In this document: positions 16,632-26,007 of the stretch, in pieces
Position numbering within the stretch: position 1 is the first letter of the stretch
Layout: each line of letters begins with the position of its first letter
NCBI GenBank assembly: GCA_001799675.1
Contig: MGTX01000002.1
Coordinates: 65,878 to 129,877 of the forward strand
Direction of reading: 5' to 3'
Source of the DNA: Elusimicrobia bacterium GWA2_66_18
GTDB taxonomy: Bacteria; Elusimicrobiota; Elusimicrobia; UBA1565; UBA9628
Length of the DNA stretch: 64,000 nt
Made by a program: the position numbers and the translations under genes
The notes under the pieces: generated by a model
The model's input: only the letters and a program-made list of their open reading frames with translations
What the model was told of the DNA's origin: nothing
Databases searched by the model: none

Positions 16632-17654
16632 TCAAGCCGGGACCGTCTCATCGCAGGCGTCGGCGCGGGCGACGGCTTCCTTCATGGCCGCGACAAGTCC
16701 CGATTCGGCGGTCCGGGCCGCGGCGCGCACGGCGTGGGCAATGGCCCGCGCATTTGAAGAGCCGTGGCAGGACACCACGATCCCGTTGACGCCGACGAGG
16801 AGCGCTCCGCCGTACTCTTCGCAGCTCATCTTGCGTTTGAGCCGTGTGAAAGGTCCCTTGAGAAGTATTCCTGCCAGGCGGCGCCTCCAAGTCGCTAGGA
16901 TCTCGGATTTGAGCATTCCCATGACCGCCAGCGCGGCGCCTTCCATGGTCTTGACCACGACGCTGCCGACGAAGCCGTCGCAGACGACCACGTCGGTCTT
17001 GCCGGCGGGCACATCGCGGCCTTCGACGGCGCCGCAGAATTCCAGGCCGGCGCTCTTCAGGCGCGGGAAGGTTTCTCTGACCAAGTCGTTGCCCTTGCCT
17101 TCCTCCTTGTCGATGGTGAGCAGTCCCACCGTCGCGTTCTGTCTGCCGTGGAGGTGGCGGAAGATGATGGTCCCCATCAAGGCGAATTGGACGAGATGCC
17201 AAGGCTTGCAGTCCATGTTGGCCCCGCCATCCAGGACGAGGGTCACGCCCCGCGCCGTGGGCACGGGGACGGCGATGGCGGGGCGCAGGACTCCGGGGAT
17301 GCGCTTGAGATGCCAGAGAGCAGCGACCATGGTGGCCCCGGGGTGACCTGCGGAGACGAGACCGTCTGCGTGCCCCTGCGCGACCAGCTCTGCGGCGACG
17401 AGGATGGAGGCGCGGGGCTTGGCGCGGCAGGCGACAGCCGGGTCCTCGTCCATCCCGATGAGTTCCGGGGCGTCTACGACCTCGAAGCGAGTGTCATCCG
17501 GGGCCACTCCGCGAGCCGTCAACTCGGAACGGACTCGCTCGGCCGGGCCCACCAGGACGACTTTCATGCCCCAGGCGTTGGCTGCCTGGACGGCTCCGTC
17601 GATGTTCGATGTAAATTCATCATCGCCGCCCGCGGTGTCAAGAGCTATTTTCAC
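16632..17654 (-). CDS. plsX: Phosphate acyltransferase PlsX
   Basis: Makes acyl-phosphate from acyl-ACP for membrane lipid synthesis, 340 aa. Recognisable family segments are MKIALDTAGGDD at the start, SAGHPGATM, LDGGANMDCKP, DKEEGKGNDLVRE and VVCDGFVGSVVVK. It lies between rpmF and fabG, the conserved order in many bacteria; fabH and fabD, often found here, are absent. Confidence 0.94.
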   Translation of the reverse strand: MKIALDTAGGDDEFTSNIDGAVQAANAWGMKVVLVGPAERVRSELTARGVAPDDTRFEVVDAPELIGMDEDPAVACRAKPRASILVAAELVAQGHADGLVSAGHPGATMVAALWHLKRIPGVLRPAIAVPVPTARGVTLVLDGGANMDCKPWHLVQFALMGTIIFRHLHGRQNATVGLLTIDKEEGKGNDLVRETFPRLKSAGLEFCGAVEGRDVPAGKTDVVVCDGFVGSVVVKTMEGAALAVMGMLKSEILATWRRRLAGILLKGPFTRLKRKMSCEEYGGALLVGVNGIVVSCHGSSNARAIAHAVRAAARTAESGLVAAMKEAVARADACDETVPA

Positions 17655-17668
17655 TCGGAGCTTCGCTC

Positions 17669-17872
17669 CTATTTGCCGCCCGGCCCAGCTTTCTTCTTCG
17701 TCTTGGGCGGGCGCACGAGCACCCCGTTGTAGAAGCCGTCGGGGCTGATGGTGTGCGGGCGATGCCAGCGGCCGTCTTTGTCCTTGCTCAAAGGCACGGA
17801 CTCCAGCTTCCAGTTGGCGGCCCGGCGGCTGTCGCGGCGAGATCTGGTGTGCTTGCGCTTAGGATTGGGCAT
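17669..17872 (-). CDS. rpmF: Large ribosomal subunit protein bL32
   Basis: 67-aa basic ribosomal protein. The N-terminus MPNPKRKHTRSRRDSRR is diagnostic. The zinc-binding cysteines found in many L32 proteins are absent; the equivalent region reads WHRPHTISPDGFYNG, so this is the zinc-free form also found in E. coli. It sits 34 bases after yceD, the usual pairing. Confidence 0.95.
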   Translation of the reverse strand: MPNPKRKHTRSRRDSRRAANWKLESVPLSKDKDGRWHRPHTISPDGFYNGVLVRPPKTKKKAGPGGK

Positions 17873-17906
17873 GTGTTCCTCTTGGTTATGTGGGAGAAGC
17901 AGGATT

Positions 17907-18380
17907 TTAGTTTTTATCGGGCCGAATGGTCAATCGGGGACGCGTCGACGAACTGGGGCCCTCGCCGACATGCCCGCAATCGGCTAGGTTGCGGTTTTTG
18001 CGGCAGGCCGTACACAGGCCCTTGCAGTCGGGCCTGCAGAGGGTCTTCATCGGCTGGGCGAGGGAGATCGATTGGCGCATCTCATCGGTCAGGTCCAGCG
18101 GACCTGCGTCGATGGGAGCCTGCGCTTCGACCGAGGCGACCCACTTCGTCTCGACCGGGGCCAGGCAGCGCACGCACTCGAAGCGCCAGCGACCTTCGGC
18201 CTTTCCCTCGAAGGCGGCGATGTCGTCGATGCGGCGGATGACTCCTTTGACGGCGACGGGTCCGACCAGGGCCCCCTCGCTCAGGGCGTCGGGAAAGAGT
18301 TCCGCAGGCGCTGCGGAATCGACCGGCAGTTCTCCTTTTTCTTTGAGGTCCGTCAACGCGAAACGCAGAGGGGAGCTCAT
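17907..18380 (-). CDS. yceD: YceD/DUF177-family protein
   Basis: 157-aa member of the DUF177 family that almost always precedes rpmF and is linked to 23S rRNA or ribosome maturation in other organisms. The conserved cysteines are visible in FECVRCLAPV and in the C-terminal CRPDCKGLCTACRKN. The ATG at 18380 overlaps the stop of the upstream glycosyltransferase by four bases. A much longer open frame through that gene is a shadow extension. Confidence 0.9.
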   Translation of the reverse strand: MSSPLRFALTDLKEKGELPVDSAAPAELFPDALSEGALVGPVAVKGVIRRIDDIAAFEGKAEGRWRFECVRCLAPVETKWVASVEAQAPIDAGPLDLTDEMRQSISLAQPMKTLCRPDCKGLCTACRKNRNLADCGHVGEGPSSSTRPRLTIRPDKN

Positions 18381-19351
18381 AGCGCTTCCGGCGGGGACCC
18401 GAACCCGGACGTTTCGCGCACGAAGTACGGTCTCATGTCTTTGAGGTCGTAGTAGATGCGGACCAGGATCTCGGCTAGAAGGCCGATGAGCACCATCTGG
18501 AAGCCGATGAGCAGGCAGAAGATGGCGACTTGGAAGAGGGGCTGATCCTTGACGAAGATGCCTAGGTGGAATTTCTTGTAGAGCGTGTCGAACGTAAAGG
18601 CCGCGCCGAGCAGTCCCATGGCGACTCCCCCCCCGCCGAAGAGGTAGATGGGCTTGCCGAGGTAGCTGTCCATGAACTTGACCGTCAACAAGTCGAGCAG
18701 GACCTTGAAGGTTCGCGTGATGCCGTATTTCGACACCCCGCGCGTGCGCGCGCGATGGTTGACCGGCACCTCGGCCACCCGCGCCCCCAAAAATCCCGCC
18801 AGCGCCGGCACGAAGCGGTGCATCTCCCCGTAGAGCCGCAGGGGCTTCAAGTACTGCGCCTTGTAGAGTTTGAGCGTGCAGCCGTAGTCGTGGAGCTTGA
18901 CGCCCGTCACCCGGGAGATGAAGCTGTTGGCGATCATCGAGGGGAGCTTGCGGTCGAGGAAACGGTCCTGCCGGTCCTTGCGCCAGCCGCTGACGCAATC
19001 GTAGCCCTCCTCCATCTTGGCGATGAGCTTGGGCACGTCGCGCGCGTCGTTCTGCATGTCGGCGTCGAGGCAAACGATCACCTCGCCCGTCGCGTGCTGG
19101 ATGCCCGCCAGCATCGCGGCCGTCTGACCCGCGTTGCGCCCCAGCCGCACCGTCTTAAATCCCGGGTATTGCTTGACGAGCTTGAGGATCTCTTCGAAAG
19201 AGCGGTCTTGGGAGCCGTCGTCGACGAGGATGACCTCGTAGGGCTTGCCGAGCGCGCCCAGCGCCGCCGAGACTTCCTCGCCCAGCGCCGGGAGGTTCTC
19301 TTCCTCGTTGTAGACCGGGATCAGAGCCGACAGGTAGGGGCGAGCGGTCAT
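18377..19351 (-). CDS. Family 2 glycosyltransferase, DPM1/GtrB-like, membrane-bound
   Basis: 324 aa. An N-terminal GT-A domain shows ALIPVYNEEENLP, VDDGSQDRS, the metal motif CLDADMQND and the HRARTRGVSKYG loop. Two C-terminal hydrophobic helices (about 228-255 and 270-300) match dolichol/undecaprenyl-phosphate sugar synthases. The likely reaction is sugar transfer from a nucleotide sugar to undecaprenyl phosphate. It is the first gene of the minus-strand yceD-rpmF-plsX operon, an unusual leader gene for that cluster. Confidence 0.9.
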   Translation of the reverse strand: MTARPYLSALIPVYNEEENLPALGEEVSAALGALGKPYEVILVDDGSQDRSFEEILKLVKQYPGFKTVRLGRNAGQTAAMLAGIQHATGEVIVCLDADMQNDARDVPKLIAKMEEGYDCVSGWRKDRQDRFLDRKLPSMIANSFISRVTGVKLHDYGCTLKLYKAQYLKPLRLYGEMHRFVPALAGFLGARVAEVPVNHRARTRGVSKYGITRTFKVLLDLLTVKFMDSYLGKPIYLFGGGGVAMGLLGAAFTFDTLYKKFHLGIFVKDQPLFQVAIFCLLIGFQMVLIGLLAEILVRIYYDLKDMRPYFVRETSGFGSPPEAL

Positions 19352-19380
19352 CTGCGCGGCATTCTATCGTTTTACGGCCT

Positions 19381-19420
19381 AAAACGAAAGGCCGGCGCCG
19401 TTTCCAGCGGCGCCGGCCTT
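19381..19420 (-). terminator. Rho-independent terminator of icd
   Basis: A perfect 13-bp GC-rich stem, arms 19388-19400 and 19408-19420 with a 7-base loop, is followed on the minus strand by TTTCGTTTTAGG. It begins about 16 bases after the icd stop and separates icd from the glycosyltransferase operon. Confidence 0.88.
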
Positions 19421-19435
19421 CGCTTTTGAGAAGTT

Positions 19436-20794
<1,359 letters not shown>

Positions 20795-20824
20795 GGGGTT
20801 CTCCTCCTGTAAATCTTGTCTCAG

Positions 20825-20830
20825 ACTATA
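20825..20830 (-). promoter_or_regulatory. Possible -10 box for icd
   Basis: TATAGT on the minus strand 31 bases before the icd ATG; the matching -35 is poor (TTACCC). It lies beside the end of the patatin gene, consistent with icd being transcribed separately. Confidence 0.35.
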
Positions 20831-20836
20831 GCTCAT

Positions 20837-21691
20837 CTACGCGGCCCGGGTAAAGCGCGGCGCGAGGAAGGCCCGGGCGTCGGCCGCGCCGAGATCCATC
20901 ATCTCGCGCAGGCCCGCGGCGCGGAAGTCGAGCACGATCGGCGTCAGTCGCCGCGACGGCGCCAGCCGATGGACCCGGGGAGGGCGGGCGGCGCCCAGGA
21001 GCGGGGCGAGACCTTCATCGATGAGCCTGCGGCCGGCTTCCCGCCCCGCCTGGTCGAGGAGACGGCAGGGGGTCCAGACGCGTCGGCCGACCTCGTCGGC
21101 GCGGACCATTTCCAGGATCATGACGGTCGCGCAGGCGGCCAAGGGCGAGAGGTCGAGAGGTTTCGCCATAGGCACGCCGGCGTCGATGAGACGCACGCGG
21201 CGGCCGCGATAGTCGAGGTCCACGGGCGGAAAGACGAGAGGGATGGCGCAGCTGGCGATTGCGTGTTCCACGAGCGGAGCGTCCCAGCCGGCGGAGCCTG
21301 CCGGGGAGAAGCGCGCGTTGATGGGCGCTCCCTCGGCCGGGCAGGATGAGACCACGGTGAAGTCGCAGAGGATCGAGCCCTTGGCTGAGGCGTCGTCTGG
21401 CTGCGTGTCCAGGAAGGAGCGCAGGGGCTGAGTCGAGAAGAAGGACAAAGGGCTCAGGCTCAAGCGAGGCCGCAGGGCCCAGGCGCCGAGTCCGCGCCAG
21501 CGCGCCAAGGCCTCGGGCAGTCGTCCGAAAGCGAGAGCCGCACCGTTGAGGGTGCCTATGCTGTAGCCCATCACCGCGTCGAAGCGCAATCCCGCGGCGT
21601 CGAGGACATCGAGAGCGCCGGCCTGCCAGGCGCCCAGAGAGCCGCCTCCCTGTAGGAATAATCCCAGGGGACGTTCAAAGGCATCAGTCAC
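20837..21691 (-). CDS. Patatin-like phospholipase (RssA/NTE type)
   Basis: 284-aa lipid acyl hydrolase. The oxyanion loop GGGSLGAWQAG, nucleophile elbow GYSIGTLN (Ser of GxSxG) and the second dyad residue in LIDAGVP (DGG replaced by DAG, as in many family members) are all visible. No signal peptide, so likely cytoplasmic or membrane-associated. It overlaps the upstream glycosyltransferase by 8 bases. Substrate unknown. Confidence 0.9.
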   Translation of the reverse strand: MTDAFERPLGLFLQGGGSLGAWQAGALDVLDAAGLRFDAVMGYSIGTLNGAALAFGRLPEALARWRGLGAWALRPRLSLSPLSFFSTQPLRSFLDTQPDDASAKGSILCDFTVVSSCPAEGAPINARFSPAGSAGWDAPLVEHAIASCAIPLVFPPVDLDYRGRRVRLIDAGVPMAKPLDLSPLAACATVMILEMVRADEVGRRVWTPCRLLDQAGREAGRRLIDEGLAPLLGAARPPRVHRLAPSRRLTPIVLDFRAAGLREMMDLGAADARAFLAPRFTRAA

Positions 21692-22835
21692 GGCGCCGCC
21701 TGAGGAGGCGGTCGTAGAGCGTCTCCTGCGAGCGGACCATCCCGTCGATGTCGAACTCCGGGCCGATGGAACGCGCGGCCGCGGCTCCCAGGCGGCGGCG
21801 CAGGTCCTCGTCTTGGAGCAGGCGCGCGAGGCGCTCGGCGAAGAGCTCCGTGTTCGCGGGCTCGACGAGGAAGCCGTTCTCCGCGTCCCTGATGAGGTCT
21901 ACGACTCCGTCGACGGCGTAGCAGATCGGCGGCAGACCGGTCTTCATGGCTTCGACGAGCGAGCGCGGCAGTCCTTCCCAGAGCGAGGTCAGGGCGAAGA
22001 CGTCGGCGGCGGCCAGCCACTGCGCGCCGTCGCGGCGCCAGCCTAGGAAGAGGAGCTTGCCCTCCAGACCCAGCGCGAAGGCCTTCGCTTCGAGTTCGCG
22101 TCTCAGGGGGCCATCGCCGATGAAGACGAAGCGCGCCTCGGGGACGCGTGCCGCGACTTTCGCCGCGACGGCCACGAAATCCCCTGCGTTCTTCTGGGGC
22201 TTGAGGTTTCCAATGGAGATGACGAGCGGCTGGCGACGGCCGATTCCAGCCGAGGTTTTGAGCGTCGCTGCGTCGACCTTCGCCGGGAAGTCGGCCAAGC
22301 GCACGCCGGAGCGGAGGACGACGCCCTCTGCCGCTCCGCGGATGCCGTGGCGCGCGGCGTAATCCGCGTTGGCGCGAGAGACGAAAACCAGTCTCGTCGT
22401 GACCAAGGCGCAGAGGCGCTCCAGCAAGACGTAGACGGCCTTCACGCACGGGCTCTGACGGTCATGGAAGCCGAAGCCGTGATAGGTATGGACGATCACC
22501 GGTACGCCGGCCAGCGCCGCGGCCAGACGCCCGAGGATCCCGGCCTTGGAACTATGGGTGTGCACGACGTCCGGACGTTCGGCGGCGAAGAGGCGGCGCA
22601 GTTCCAGGAGGGCCAGGAGATCTCGCGGCAAAGAGACCTCTCGTACCAGCGAGTCGAGGAAGATCGTCCGAACCTCCCGGTCGTGGCGGACTTCCTCGTC
22701 GAAATAGCCCCCCTCCCCGCAGACGAGGAGGGCCTCGAAACGGACCGGGTCTAGATGTCGGACCGTGTACAGGGTGTTTTGTTGGGCTCCGCCCATGTCG
22801 AGACGCGTGACCACATGGGCCACTTTGACGCGCAT
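21684..22835 (-). CDS. Family 4 glycosyltransferase (GT-B fold)
   Basis: 383 aa. The acceptor domain opens with VAHVVTRLDMGGAQQ; the donor domain shows ISIGNLKPQKN, FIGDGPLR, and the EX7E-type segment SLWEGLPRSLVEAM for the nucleotide-sugar donor. It resembles transferases of polysaccharide or glycolipid clusters, but no cluster surrounds it. It starts 9 bases before the end of the SpoIID-like gene, in the same direction. Confidence 0.9.
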   Translation of the reverse strand: MRVKVAHVVTRLDMGGAQQNTLYTVRHLDPVRFEALLVCGEGGYFDEEVRHDREVRTIFLDSLVREVSLPRDLLALLELRRLFAAERPDVVHTHSSKAGILGRLAAALAGVPVIVHTYHGFGFHDRQSPCVKAVYVLLERLCALVTTRLVFVSRANADYAARHGIRGAAEGVVLRSGVRLADFPAKVDAATLKTSAGIGRRQPLVISIGNLKPQKNAGDFVAVAAKVAARVPEARFVFIGDGPLRRELEAKAFALGLEGKLLFLGWRRDGAQWLAAADVFALTSLWEGLPRSLVEAMKTGLPPICYAVDGVVDLIRDAENGFLVEPANTELFAERLARLLQDEDLRRRLGAAAARSIGPEFDIDGMVRSQETLYDRLLRRRRD

Positions 22836-22844
22836 GGTTCGATT

Positions 22845-25004
22845 CTACTTCTTCGGACGCCGGAAGTTCAGCGTACGCTGGTAGGGCCCCACCGCGCTCT
22901 TGGAGCGGGCTGCGGCGGCCGGGACCGGGGGATGATCGAGATCCCGCACTTCATGGCGCGGGAAGTAGGTCTTGAGGATCGAGCGCCAGGGGCGGCCCAA
23001 TGCCGCCTGGCCGGCCGCGCCCGCGCGGGGCAGGCCCAATCCGGAGCCGGTTCCGGCGCCCCAGACGACGAGCCGCGCGAGGTCCTTGCCGTCGTAGAGG
23101 GGTTGGAGGACGAAGAGGGTGGAGCGCAGGCTTCCCGGGGAGAGAACCGACTGGATCTCGCCTCGCCCAACGTACGTGACGCGACCGCGGGAGCCGACGA
23201 TCTCGATCTCCTTGACCCGGCCGGTCGCGCTGCGTGCCGCCACGCGGATATGGCGCAGGGGGCCGATGTCCTTGCGGCGCTCCACGCGGCCGCGGAGATC
23301 CTTGGCCGTCATGACCCGAATCCAGCGCGCGGAGGCGGGACTGGGGGTCGGCGCCGCGTCGCCGAAGAGTCCCTCGGGCGGCGCTTCGCGCGCGAAACGC
23401 TCCAGGTCGAGAGGCGTCTGCCAAGACGCGAGCGGCTTGGCGGAGTCATCAACGGAGACGAACCCTTCCATCCCCGGCTCGCCTAAATCCCGGCCGTTCT
23501 CGGTGCGGCCGCCGCTGTCCTCGTGCTGGAGCGCGCGGGCGACCTGGCCGGCCTCCGCCATGACCAGCGCTTGCGTGGCGGCGACGCCCTCCGCGGCGGA
23601 GTGGAGCTCGCCGCTGACGCCTATGGTCCGCTGGAGACCTGCGTCATCGAGCAGGTCGAAGCGCTCGAGGGAGTCGGATCTGTGCCCGATGGACCATGCC
23701 GCGGCGGTGCGCGAGACCACGGCCTGCGCCCGGTAGGCCTCCGGTGGGCTGCCCTGCGGCAGAGCCAGGGAAACGACCCCGTAGAGATAGAGTTCCAGAG
23801 GGACTTCCTCGACGAGGCGGAAGCCCCAGGGGTTCGGGATGACCTCCACGGCGCCGCGGACCTCGCGGTCGCCGACGTCGACTCCCAGAGGGTCCGTGAC
23901 CCGAGCGCTCTTGATAAGCACGGAACCGCGGCGTGCGTCCGGAACGATCTTGAAGGGCTGCTTGGCCACGAAGAGGATGTTGCGCGCCGCGTCGCGGACC
24001 TCGACGACGCCGGCTTCTGAGCGGTACTCGACCTCCCATTGATCGAAGGCCCTGCCGTTGTCGCGTAGGGTGCCGTAGAAGACGGAGGTCGCTTTGAAGG
24101 CGGAGTTCGCCATGAGATAGCAACGCGTCATGATCGCCGGGCGTGCGTCTGGAGCGCCGTAGAGGCCGACGCGGATCGAGCGCGTCGATGCGGGCAGAGG
24201 AGGCTCGGAGGCCTCGGGGTCCAGGACGGGGCGCGAAAGGCGGCGGGCGCCGGAAGCGGAATCCGGGTCGCCGACGATGTACTCGGCGTTGCGTTGGAGG
24301 ATTTTGCGCCCGGCCGGGTCGGAGGGATCCATGGAGAGCAGTCGCCGAGCCGAGCGCCAGGCCGCGCGGTTGTCGCCGATGCGGTCGAGCAGGACGGTCA
24401 GGCCGCGCAGGGCTTCCAGGTCGAGGGGGTCCACCTCGAGGGCTTGGCGGAAGTACGTCAGAGCGGCCTGCTTGTCGCCGAGCGCCAACGAGGTCTCGGC
24501 GGTGAGCTGTGCTGAGGCCGCGATGGCGTAGGGTCCTGCGACCGCCGCGCGGCGCAGGGACTCGAGGGCGGCGCGGGGCTTGGCGTCCGTGAGCGCGACC
24601 AGCCCCAGCCCTAGGTGCGCCTCGGCCTGAGTGGCCGTAGTCGAGGACCGGTCCAAGGCCTTCTCGAAGGACTCGCGCGCCTCGCGCAGGCGGCCCTGGG
24701 AAAGGTAGGCCCAGGCGCGCTGGTTCCAGATGAAGCCGTCGGCGCCCTCCGTGAGGGAGGCCTTGATCCAGAGGGGAAGGGAGGACTCCGGGGCGCCGGC
24801 CTCGCGCAGGACCAGGGCCTGATTGGCCTCGGGTGGGGGCGTCGAGACGCCCAACTCGGAGAGGTAGCGCCAGCCGCTGGCGGAGTCCTCGTAGCGGCCC
24901 TGGAGGTAGGCGCCGTAAGAGCCGCGCACGGTTTCGGCGACGTTCGCTGCGCGCGCCGTCGAGGCGAGGCAGAGCAGGAGGACTGCGAGCGCGCGTGCGA
25001 TCAT
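22845..25004 (-). CDS. TPR protein with degenerate SpoIID/LytB domain
   Basis: 719 aa with a signal peptide (first 19 residues). Residues about 25-240 are TPR-like repeats; residues about 275-690 match the SpoIID amidase-enhancer/lytic transglycosylase family through VPLELYLYGVV, AYRAQAVVSRTAA and a C-terminal ILKTYFP. Two family landmarks are altered: the glutamate of the GVVxSEMP motif reads as alanine in GVVSLALP, and the C-terminal GHGxGMSQxGA region reads as GAGTGSGLGLPRAGA. It may bind rather than cleave peptidoglycan (inference). Its start overlaps the upstream stop by four bases. Confidence 0.8.
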   Translation of the reverse strand: MIARALAVLLLCLASTARAANVAETVRGSYGAYLQGRYEDSASGWRYLSELGVSTPPPEANQALVLREAGAPESSLPLWIKASLTEGADGFIWNQRAWAYLSQGRLREARESFEKALDRSSTTATQAEAHLGLGLVALTDAKPRAALESLRRAAVAGPYAIAASAQLTAETSLALGDKQAALTYFRQALEVDPLDLEALRGLTVLLDRIGDNRAAWRSARRLLSMDPSDPAGRKILQRNAEYIVGDPDSASGARRLSRPVLDPEASEPPLPASTRSIRVGLYGAPDARPAIMTRCYLMANSAFKATSVFYGTLRDNGRAFDQWEVEYRSEAGVVEVRDAARNILFVAKQPFKIVPDARRGSVLIKSARVTDPLGVDVGDREVRGAVEVIPNPWGFRLVEEVPLELYLYGVVSLALPQGSPPEAYRAQAVVSRTAAAWSIGHRSDSLERFDLLDDAGLQRTIGVSGELHSAAEGVAATQALVMAEAGQVARALQHEDSGGRTENGRDLGEPGMEGFVSVDDSAKPLASWQTPLDLERFAREAPPEGLFGDAAPTPSPASARWIRVMTAKDLRGRVERRKDIGPLRHIRVAARSATGRVKEIEIVGSRGRVTYVGRGEIQSVLSPGSLRSTLFVLQPLYDGKDLARLVVWGAGTGSGLGLPRAGAAGQAALGRPWRSILKTYFPRHEVRDLDHPPVPAAAARSKSAVGPYQRTLNFRRPKK

Positions 25005-25468
25005 GGGCGTTTCTGCGCGCCTGCCGCGTGCTTGGTCCGGGGGGGCGGGAAATCTTCAGGGTCGTCCTCGTCACGGGCGACGCGCATCTTCAACGGTTTT
25101 CGCGGGATGGCCAGACGAAGCTTCTGCAGGCGCTCCATGGCTGCCGCGCGATAACGCGGGCTGTCGAGGCCTAACGCCGAGTCTGCTGCGCGCTGGATCT
25201 TGTCCACCTCGAAGCCCTCCTCGCGGGCGATGGCGATCTCCGCGCTCACATCGCGGTGGAGGGTCTTTAGGCGCAGGGATTTGCGAGCTTCGAGGTCGCC
25301 AACGATGTCCCGGCCGAGGATGGATTTCTCGGTCTGCGGTGGATAACGCCAGGAGCGATGCCAGCGGCGGGGATATTCCTGCAGGAGATCGGCGGCGAAG
25401 ACCGCCGCCGAGAGCGCGGCGATGACCGCGAAGGTTCGCGCGTTGAGCCAGTCGAGCGGGGTCTCCAT
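25001..25468 (-). CDS. Hypothetical membrane-anchored protein
   Basis: 155 aa with no family I recognise. One N-terminal hydrophobic helix (about residues 12-30) is followed by a basic, largely helical domain and an acidic-then-basic tail. It probably works with the exported SpoIID-like protein, whose start overlaps this stop as ATGA. It lies 7 bases after the next upstream gene. Confidence 0.7.
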   Translation of the reverse strand: METPLDWLNARTFAVIAALSAAVFAADLLQEYPRRWHRSWRYPPQTEKSILGRDIVGDLEARKSLRLKTLHRDVSAEIAIAREEGFEVDKIQRAADSALGLDSPRYRAAAMERLQKLRLAIPRKPLKMRVARDEDDPEDFPPPRTKHAAGAQKRP

Positions 25469-25475
25469 GGGACCG

Positions 25476-26006
25476 TCAGCTCTTGGGAGGCTCGCCGGGC
25501 GGGGCTGCGGCGGGCGTAGGGGTGCTTGTGATGATGATGATTTTGTTCGCCGCGGAGGGCAGTCCCTGTCCCTTCATGACCAGTTCCTCGATCTCTTGGG
25601 CGAGGTACCAGGCCTCGATCTTGAGGTCGGCGGAACGCAGGTGCTGATGCGCGAGGATGGCGGTGTCGTGCAATCCGCGCAAGGTCTGGGAGATTCGCAC
25701 GGACAGGCGCATCACGACCTGCGCATACTTGACGGCCCGTTCGTCATAGGCGGCGGTTCGTTCGATTGAGCCGAGCAGGACCGGAAGTCCCGAGATTTCC
25801 GTCGAGAAGGTGCGCACGTCTCGACGGAAATGCTGGAGGTCGTAGCCGAACATTGTATCGGGGTTGAGCATGCCGTTCTTTTGGGAGTTGGCGATGCGTT
25901 GGGCGCGCCATAGCAGGTCTTCGAGCTTCGCCTTGAGCGCCAGCACTTTGTCGCCGACGAGGCCGAACTGTCCTTCGAGCTGTTTGAGTCCAGCGAGGGT
26001 CTCCAT
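25476..26006 (-). CDS. Hypothetical helical protein
   Basis: 176 aa with no recognised domain. It is predicted mainly alpha-helical (heptad-like leucines in the first 45 and again around 100-135) with a Ser/Thr/Pro-rich tail (TSTPTPAAAPPGEPP). No signal peptide or membrane helix. It is spaced one base after the GYF/coiled-coil gene and clearly belongs to the same operon. Confidence 0.7.
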   Translation of the reverse strand: METLAGLKQLEGQFGLVGDKVLALKAKLEDLLWRAQRIANSQKNGMLNPDTMFGYDLQHFRRDVRTFSTEISGLPVLLGSIERTAAYDERAVKYAQVVMRLSVRISQTLRGLHDTAILAHQHLRSADLKIEAWYLAQEIEELVMKGQGLPSAANKIIIITSTPTPAAAPPGEPPKS

Positions 26007-26007
26007 C

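Noticed and set aside
17669-17872. Loss of zinc cysteines in L32 as a novelty
   Set aside because: Cysteine-free L32 is well known, for example in E. coli.
18381-19073. Extension of yceD through the glycosyltransferase gene
   Set aside because: Arg/Pro/His-rich shadow of the GT2 gene; yceD starts at ATG 18380 with a four-base overlap.
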